DNA of 64,000 nt from Parcubacteria group bacterium M10-OD1-1. GTDB lineage: Bacteria; Patescibacteria; Paceibacteria; Moranbacterales; UBA2206. Position numbers and translations under genes: made by a program. The notes below the pieces were generated by a model that was not told the origin of the DNA, searched no databases, and saw only the letters and a list, made by a program, of their open reading frames with translations. Position 1 is the stretch's first letter. Every line of letters starts with the position of its first letter. Of this stretch, positions 59,962 to 64,000 are shown piece after piece. Location: assembly GCA_003056145.1 (NCBI GenBank), contig LSNL01000003.1:1-64000 (forward strand). Reading direction: 5' to 3'.

Positions 59962-60507
59962 ATGTCTAAGATAGGAAAAAAACCCATTGAAATACCTCAA
60001 GGAGTAGAAGTTAAATTAACAGAAGATACTCTAGAAGCTAAAGGTCCTAAAGGAACGCTTAGTTTAAAGGTGGATAAAGCTGTTAAAGTTGAAATTCAAG
60101 AAAAAGAGATTAAGATTGAAAAAAATAAAAGCTCTAAACAGGCTAACGCTGTTTGGGGGTTGACTAGAGCTTTAATTAATAATATTGTAGTGGGAGTAAC
60201 CACTGGTTTTGAAAAGAAATTGGAGCTACAAGGCGTAGGTTTTAGGATGTCCATTCAAGGAAAGAAATTGGATTTAGCTTTAGGTTTTTCTCATCCTGTT
60301 AAAGTAGATATCCCAGATGATTTGACTGTTAAGTTGGAAGATAACAATGTATTAGGAATTTGGGGAATAGATAAACAAAGAGTAGGACAATTTGCTGCTG
60401 AGATACGATCACTTAAAAAAGTAGAACCTTACAAAGGAAAAGGCTTTCGTTATCAAGGTGAAAATGTTAGAAGAAAAGTTGGTAAGAAAGCAGGGGCAGT
60501 TAAATAA
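59962..60507 (+). CDS. rplF: 50S ribosomal protein L6
   Basis: 181 residues, two tandem alpha/beta domains. MSKIGKKPIEIP start, and C-terminal EPYKGKGFRYQGENVRRKVGKK. Normal. Confidence 0.97.
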   Translation: MSKIGKKPIEIPQGVEVKLTEDTLEAKGPKGTLSLKVDKAVKVEIQEKEIKIEKNKSSKQANAVWGLTRALINNIVVGVTTGFEKKLELQGVGFRMSIQGKKLDLALGFSHPVKVDIPDDLTVKLEDNNVLGIWGIDKQRVGQFAAEIRSLKKVEPYKGKGFRYQGENVRRKVGKKAGAVK

Positions 60508-60570
60508 ATTTAGTAATTGATAGCGAAATTATTAAAATAAATAATTACAAAAGTTTAATTTTTAAATAAT

Positions 60571-60915
60571 ATGAAATTAAGTAGAAACAAACTAAGGTTG
60601 CGTAGAAAAAAAAGAATAAGTGCTAAAATCAAAGGAGCTGCTAAAAGACCTAGAATGGCTATTTTTAAGAGTCTTCGGAATTTATATGTTCAAGTTATTG
60701 ATGATCAAAAGGGTAATACTTTAGCTTCTATTAACTCTCAAGAAATAAAAGTCAAAAATGATATTCAAGGAGCTAAAGAAGTTGGAACTTTAATAGCGAA
60801 AAAATGTCAGGAAAAAAAGATAACTCAAGTTGTTTTTGATAGGTCTGGTTACAAATATCATGGTAAAGTTAAGGCTTTAGCTGAGAGTGCTAAAAAGAAT
60901 GGGCTTAAAATTTAA
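60571..60915 (+). CDS. rplR: 50S ribosomal protein L18
   Basis: 114 residues; 5S rRNA-binding. RPRMAIFKSLRNLYVQVIDD and FDRSGYKYHGKVKALAE are typical. The basic N terminus is intact. Confidence 0.96.
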   Translation: MKLSRNKLRLRRKKRISAKIKGAAKRPRMAIFKSLRNLYVQVIDDQKGNTLASINSQEIKVKNDIQGAKEVGTLIAKKCQEKKITQVVFDRSGYKYHGKVKALAESAKKNGLKI

Positions 60916-60986
60916 AGTAATAATTAAGAAGAGTCAATATTTTCAAATAAGTTAACTCATTAAAATATTTATTCAAAGTTGTCAAT

Positions 60987-61535
60987 ATGAATAACAAAGA
61001 AAAAAGATTTAGAGGAAAAAGAGAAAAACCTGAATACGATCAGAAGCTTTTAGACTTAGCTAGAGTTACAAGAGTAGTTAAAGGAGGAAGAAGGTTTAGA
61101 TTTCGAGCTACTTTAGTAATCGGTAATAAAAAAGGAAAAGTAGGCGTAGGAGTAGGTAAAGGATCAGATGTTTCTGATTCAATTAAAAAAGCTTTTGATG
61201 ACGCTAAAAAAAATTTAGTAGAAGTAGCTATTTATAAAAATACTATTCCTCACGAGACTTATATTAAAAAAGGAAGTGCTAAAATTATTTTTAGACCAGC
61301 ACCAAAAGGAAGAGGTATTGTGGCTGGAGGCGCTATCAGAGCTGTAGTTGATCACGCTGGAATTAAAGATATTGTTTCTAAATCATTAGGAACATCCAAT
61401 AAATTAAATGTAGCTAGAGCAGCAGTTGAGGCGTTAAGTGAACTAAAAAAATCTAAAGTTAGGAATGTTAGATTAGGTAAGACTCAGGGAATTAAGAAAG
61501 AAGAGAATAAAAAAAATGAAAAAATTAAGAAATAA
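60987..61535 (+). CDS. rpsE: 30S ribosomal protein S5
   Basis: 182 residues; the ribosomal S5 signature VVKGGRRFRFRATLVIG and the GRGIVAGGAIRAV segment are present. The next gene is rplO only 19 bases later: rpmD (L30), normally between them, is missing. Confidence 0.97.
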   Translation: MNNKEKRFRGKREKPEYDQKLLDLARVTRVVKGGRRFRFRATLVIGNKKGKVGVGVGKGSDVSDSIKKAFDDAKKNLVEVAIYKNTIPHETYIKKGSAKIIFRPAPKGRGIVAGGAIRAVVDHAGIKDIVSKSLGTSNKLNVARAAVEALSELKKSKVRNVRLGKTQGIKKEENKKNEKIKK

Positions 61536-61554
61536 TTGTTTTTAATATATTGTT

Positions 61555-62007
61555 ATGCAGATAAATGATTTAAAATTAAATTCACCTCGTAAAAAAAGAA
61601 AAATTATTGGTAGAGGCGGAAAAAAAGGAACTTATTGTGGACGAGGAATGAATGGACAGAAGTCTAGAAGTGGAGCTAGTGTAGATCCTTTATTTGAAGG
61701 TGGAAGATCAACTTTAATTGATCATATGAAAAAGAAAAAAGGATTTAAATCACGCACACCCAAAAAGAATATTATTAAGTTAGCTGATTTAGAGATAAAA
61801 TTTCAAGATGGCGATGAAATTAATCAAAAAACTTTGGTTAAATCAGGTTTGATTAGTAAGATGAAGATAATTAAAGGAGTAAAAATCCTTGGAAGTGGGG
61901 AACTAACCAAAAAATTATCTATTGCTTCAGGAATTTTAGTAACGATTTCTGCCAAGAAGGCTATTGAAAAAGCTGGTGGAAAAATTATTTTTAGTCAATC
62001 AGATTAA
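61555..62007 (+). CDS. rplO: 50S ribosomal protein L15
   Basis: 150 residues; GRGGKKGTYCGRGMNGQKSRSG near the N terminus, C-terminal globular domain ending with KAGGKIIF. Starts directly after rpsE. Confidence 0.96.
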   Translation: MQINDLKLNSPRKKRKIIGRGGKKGTYCGRGMNGQKSRSGASVDPLFEGGRSTLIDHMKKKKGFKSRTPKKNIIKLADLEIKFQDGDEINQKTLVKSGLISKMKIIKGVKILGSGELTKKLSIASGILVTISAKKAIEKAGGKIIFSQSD

Positions 62008-62043
62008 TAACTTAAAAAATTTTGAAAAACTAAAAGTCTATAT

Positions 62044-63315
62044 ATGTTGAATAAAATTATTCAAATATTTAAAGTCAAAGAATTGAGAAATAAAATATTT
62101 TTTATTCTAGTTCTTTTAGTAATTTTTAGATTAGCAGCCAATATACCATTACCAGGAATTGATCAAGAAAAACTAAAACTTTTTTTTCAAGGTAATCAAT
62201 TTTTTGGACTTTTAAACTTATTTTCTGGAGGAGGAATGACTAGTATTTCGATTGTAATGTTAGGGGTTGGACCTTATATTACTTCATCTATTGTGATGCA
62301 ACTGTTAACAATGGTTAGTCCTCGGTTAGAGCAAGTTTACAAAGAAGAAGGAGAGGCTGGACGAGAGAAATTTAATCAATGGACAAGATGGTTAACAGTT
62401 CCTTTTGCTGCTTTGCAAACAATTGGAATGATTTCCTTACTCCGTTCTAAACAAATTATGGCCCCTGGCGATGCTTTAGAAATGGCAACGATTATAATTA
62501 TGGCTGTAGCGGGAACGATTTTTTTAACTTGGTTAGGGGAGCTGATTACAGAAAAAAATATTGGCAATGGAGTCTCTCTTATAATTTTTGCAGGGATTGT
62601 TTCTGGTCTTCCAGGAGCTATTTCTCGGATATCTGCTACTTGGGATCCGTCACAATTTTTTACTTATCTTATATTTTTAATTATTGTTGTAGGTGCGATT
62701 GCTTCTATTGTTTATATTACTGAGGGTCAAAGAAATATGCCAGTTTCTTATGCTAAACAAGTGAGAGGTAATAAGATGTATGGAGGAACAACCTCTCATC
62801 TTCCTTTGCGAATTAATCAAGCTGGAGTAATGCCGATAATATTTGCGATGTCTATTATGCTATTTCCAGGGATGATTTCTAATTTTTTATCTCGAGCCTC
62901 CAATCCAACAGTAGCCAATATAGCCAGGGAAGTAGGAAATATTTTTCAAAACCAATGGTTTTATGGAACTTTTTATTTTATTTTAGTAGTAGCTTTTACT
63001 TATTTTTATACAGCTGTAGTTTTTGATCCTAAACAAATAGCTGAAAATCTTCAAAAACAGGGTGGTTATATTCCAGGTATTAGACCAGGACATAAAACAT
63101 CTGAATATCTTTATAAAATAATGAACCGAGTTACTTTATCAGGGGCAATTTTCCTAGGATTAATCGCTGTTTTACCTTTTATTGTGCAAGGTTTTACTGA
63201 CATTGGCTCGGTCTCAGTAGGTGGAACTGGTTTATTGATTGTGGTAGCAGTAGTTATTGAAACAGTTCAACAAATTGAAGGTCAGCTAGTGATGAGAGAT
63301 TACGAAGGCTTTTAA
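62044..63315 (+). CDS. secY: Protein translocase subunit SecY
   Basis: 423 residues, ten membrane helices. It forms the Sec channel with SecE/G and would export the secreted and pilin proteins encoded in this window. Conserved GVGPYITSSIVMQLL and the loop YAKQVRG are visible. The plug region after the first helix is NIPLPGID. Confidence 0.97.
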   Translation: MLNKIIQIFKVKELRNKIFFILVLLVIFRLAANIPLPGIDQEKLKLFFQGNQFFGLLNLFSGGGMTSISIVMLGVGPYITSSIVMQLLTMVSPRLEQVYKEEGEAGREKFNQWTRWLTVPFAALQTIGMISLLRSKQIMAPGDALEMATIIIMAVAGTIFLTWLGELITEKNIGNGVSLIIFAGIVSGLPGAISRISATWDPSQFFTYLIFLIIVVGAIASIVYITEGQRNMPVSYAKQVRGNKMYGGTTSHLPLRINQAGVMPIIFAMSIMLFPGMISNFLSRASNPTVANIAREVGNIFQNQWFYGTFYFILVVAFTYFYTAVVFDPKQIAENLQKQGGYIPGIRPGHKTSEYLYKIMNRVTLSGAIFLGLIAVLPFIVQGFTDIGSVSVGGTGLLIVVAVVIETVQQIEGQLVMRDYEGF

Positions 63316-63370
63316 ACTTGATAAATTAACCAATAAAAAATTAAAAAATATAAAATTGGTTATCAATTAA

Positions 63371-64000
63371 ATGAATGTTGTTATTTTAGGTCCGCAAGGA
63401 TCTGGTAAGGGGACACAAGCTCAGCTAATCGCTGAGAAATTTGACTTAGAACATATTGATATGGGGAAATTTCTTAGAGAAGTAGCCTTATTAAATACTC
63501 CTTTAGGAAAAGAGATTAACGAAATTATCAATATCAAAAAGGAATTAGTAGATGATAAAATATTAAAAAAAGTCTTGCATTTAAAAATACAAGACTTGCC
63601 TAGGGAAAAAGGTATTATATTTGATGGAGTACCAAGGAGAGAAGATCAGCTAGCTTATTTTGAGGAAGCGATGATTAAATTTGGACGCCAGGTTGATAGA
63701 GTAATCCTGATTAAGCTATCAGAAAAAGAATCTTTTCAAAGAATAGCCAAAAGAAGAATTTGTGAAAAATGCAAAAAAGTTTTTATTTTAGGCAAAGATA
63801 TTCAGAGTGAAACAGAAAAGTGTCCAGTTTGTTCAGGAAAAATAATTCAGCGAATAGATGACACAGAAGAAGGAGTGAAGAAAAGGTTAAAAATTTTTCA
63901 ACAAGAAACAATGCCTGTAATTAAATATTATGAAGCACAAGATAATATTATTGAGATCAATGGTGATCAAATAATTAAAAAAGTGTTTAAAGATATTTTG
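63371..64000 (+). CDS. adk: Adenylate kinase (cut by right edge)
   Basis: It balances AMP, ADP and ATP. 210 codons are visible without a stop, so the 3' end lies outside the window. P-loop GPQGSGKGT (7-15) has Gln where most have Pro. The lid carries C132-x-x-C135 and C151-x-x-C154, a structural zinc site. The secY-adk order is classical. Confidence 0.95.
   Translation, partial: MNVVILGPQGSGKGTQAQLIAEKFDLEHIDMGKFLREVALLNTPLGKEINEIINIKKELVDDKILKKVLHLKIQDLPREKGIIFDGVPRREDQLAYFEEAMIKFGRQVDRVILIKLSEKESFQRIAKRRICEKCKKVFILGKDIQSETEKCPVCSGKIIQRIDDTEEGVKKRLKIFQQETMPVIKYYEAQDNIIEINGDQIIKKVFKDIL

Overview
The window looks like a low-GC bacterium of the Candidate Phyla Radiation (Patescibacteria). The core genes are A+T-rich with short spacers. 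The ribosomal-protein run goes rplR-rpsE-rplO-secY with no rpmD (L30), a loss known across that radiation. Four TrbC/VirB2-like pilins sit in tandem. TGA is a normal stop (rpsJ, idi), so code 11 applies and not the Gracilibacteria code. This placement is inferred from gene content and order; I could not compare with databases.

Layout. 1-752: a left-edge fragment, a small ORF and repeats. 753-3059: a lone type I restriction HsdR. 3289-9203 (minus strand): uracil-DNA glycosylase, phosphodiesterase, endonuclease IV, NrnA, RbfA, IF-2 and a DUF4446-like protein. 9400-12560: an accessory island. 12572-12661: tRNA-Ser. 12812-17383: methyltransferase, solute-binding lipoprotein and four pilin-like proteins. 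17509-25679: NusA, family II pyrophosphatase, trigger factor, ClpP, phosphoglycerate mutase (minus), RNase Y and HU. 25974-26336: tRNA-Pro and tRNA-Gly. 26723-28302: a second island with two secreted unknown proteins. 28361-30773: amidase, Idi, a TsaB-like fragment and an unknown protein. 31236-43071: rpoB, rpoC, ftsK, a RodZ-like protein and recA. 43168-43852: a third island, one lipoprotein. 44049-46661: ndk, rpmB (too short for an ordinary ORF cutoff, minus strand), M50 protease and trxB. 46910-64000: rpsL-rpsG-fusA, a small gene, tuf, rpsJ and the S10/spc run to a cut-off adk.

The most unusual content is the accessory islands. Their genes are richer in G+C than their neighbours, have strong Shine-Dalgarno sites (most core genes lack them), and are preceded by TTGACA-17-TGCTA promoters. 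Two of these promoters, 16 kb apart, are nearly identical. The coding sequences at 10225-10911 and 11344-11988, and more loosely 26843-28245, are packed with perfect or near-perfect inverted repeats, roughly one 6-13 bp stem every 35-45 bases. The transcripts should fold into chains of hairpins. Around 10 kb the same texture continues through the untranslated leaders, which contain attenuator-like terminators, a multibranched fold, small overlapping ORFs and a repeated 17-mer. I know of no described family with this property, and it is my main candidate for something new.

The rest is ordinary core machinery: transcription (rpoBC, nusA), translation, protein quality control (tig, clpP), DNA repair (udg, nfo, recA) and chromosome segregation (ftsK). 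Possible regulatory novelties are an attenuator-like fold between rpsJ and rplC and a structured leader before rpoB.
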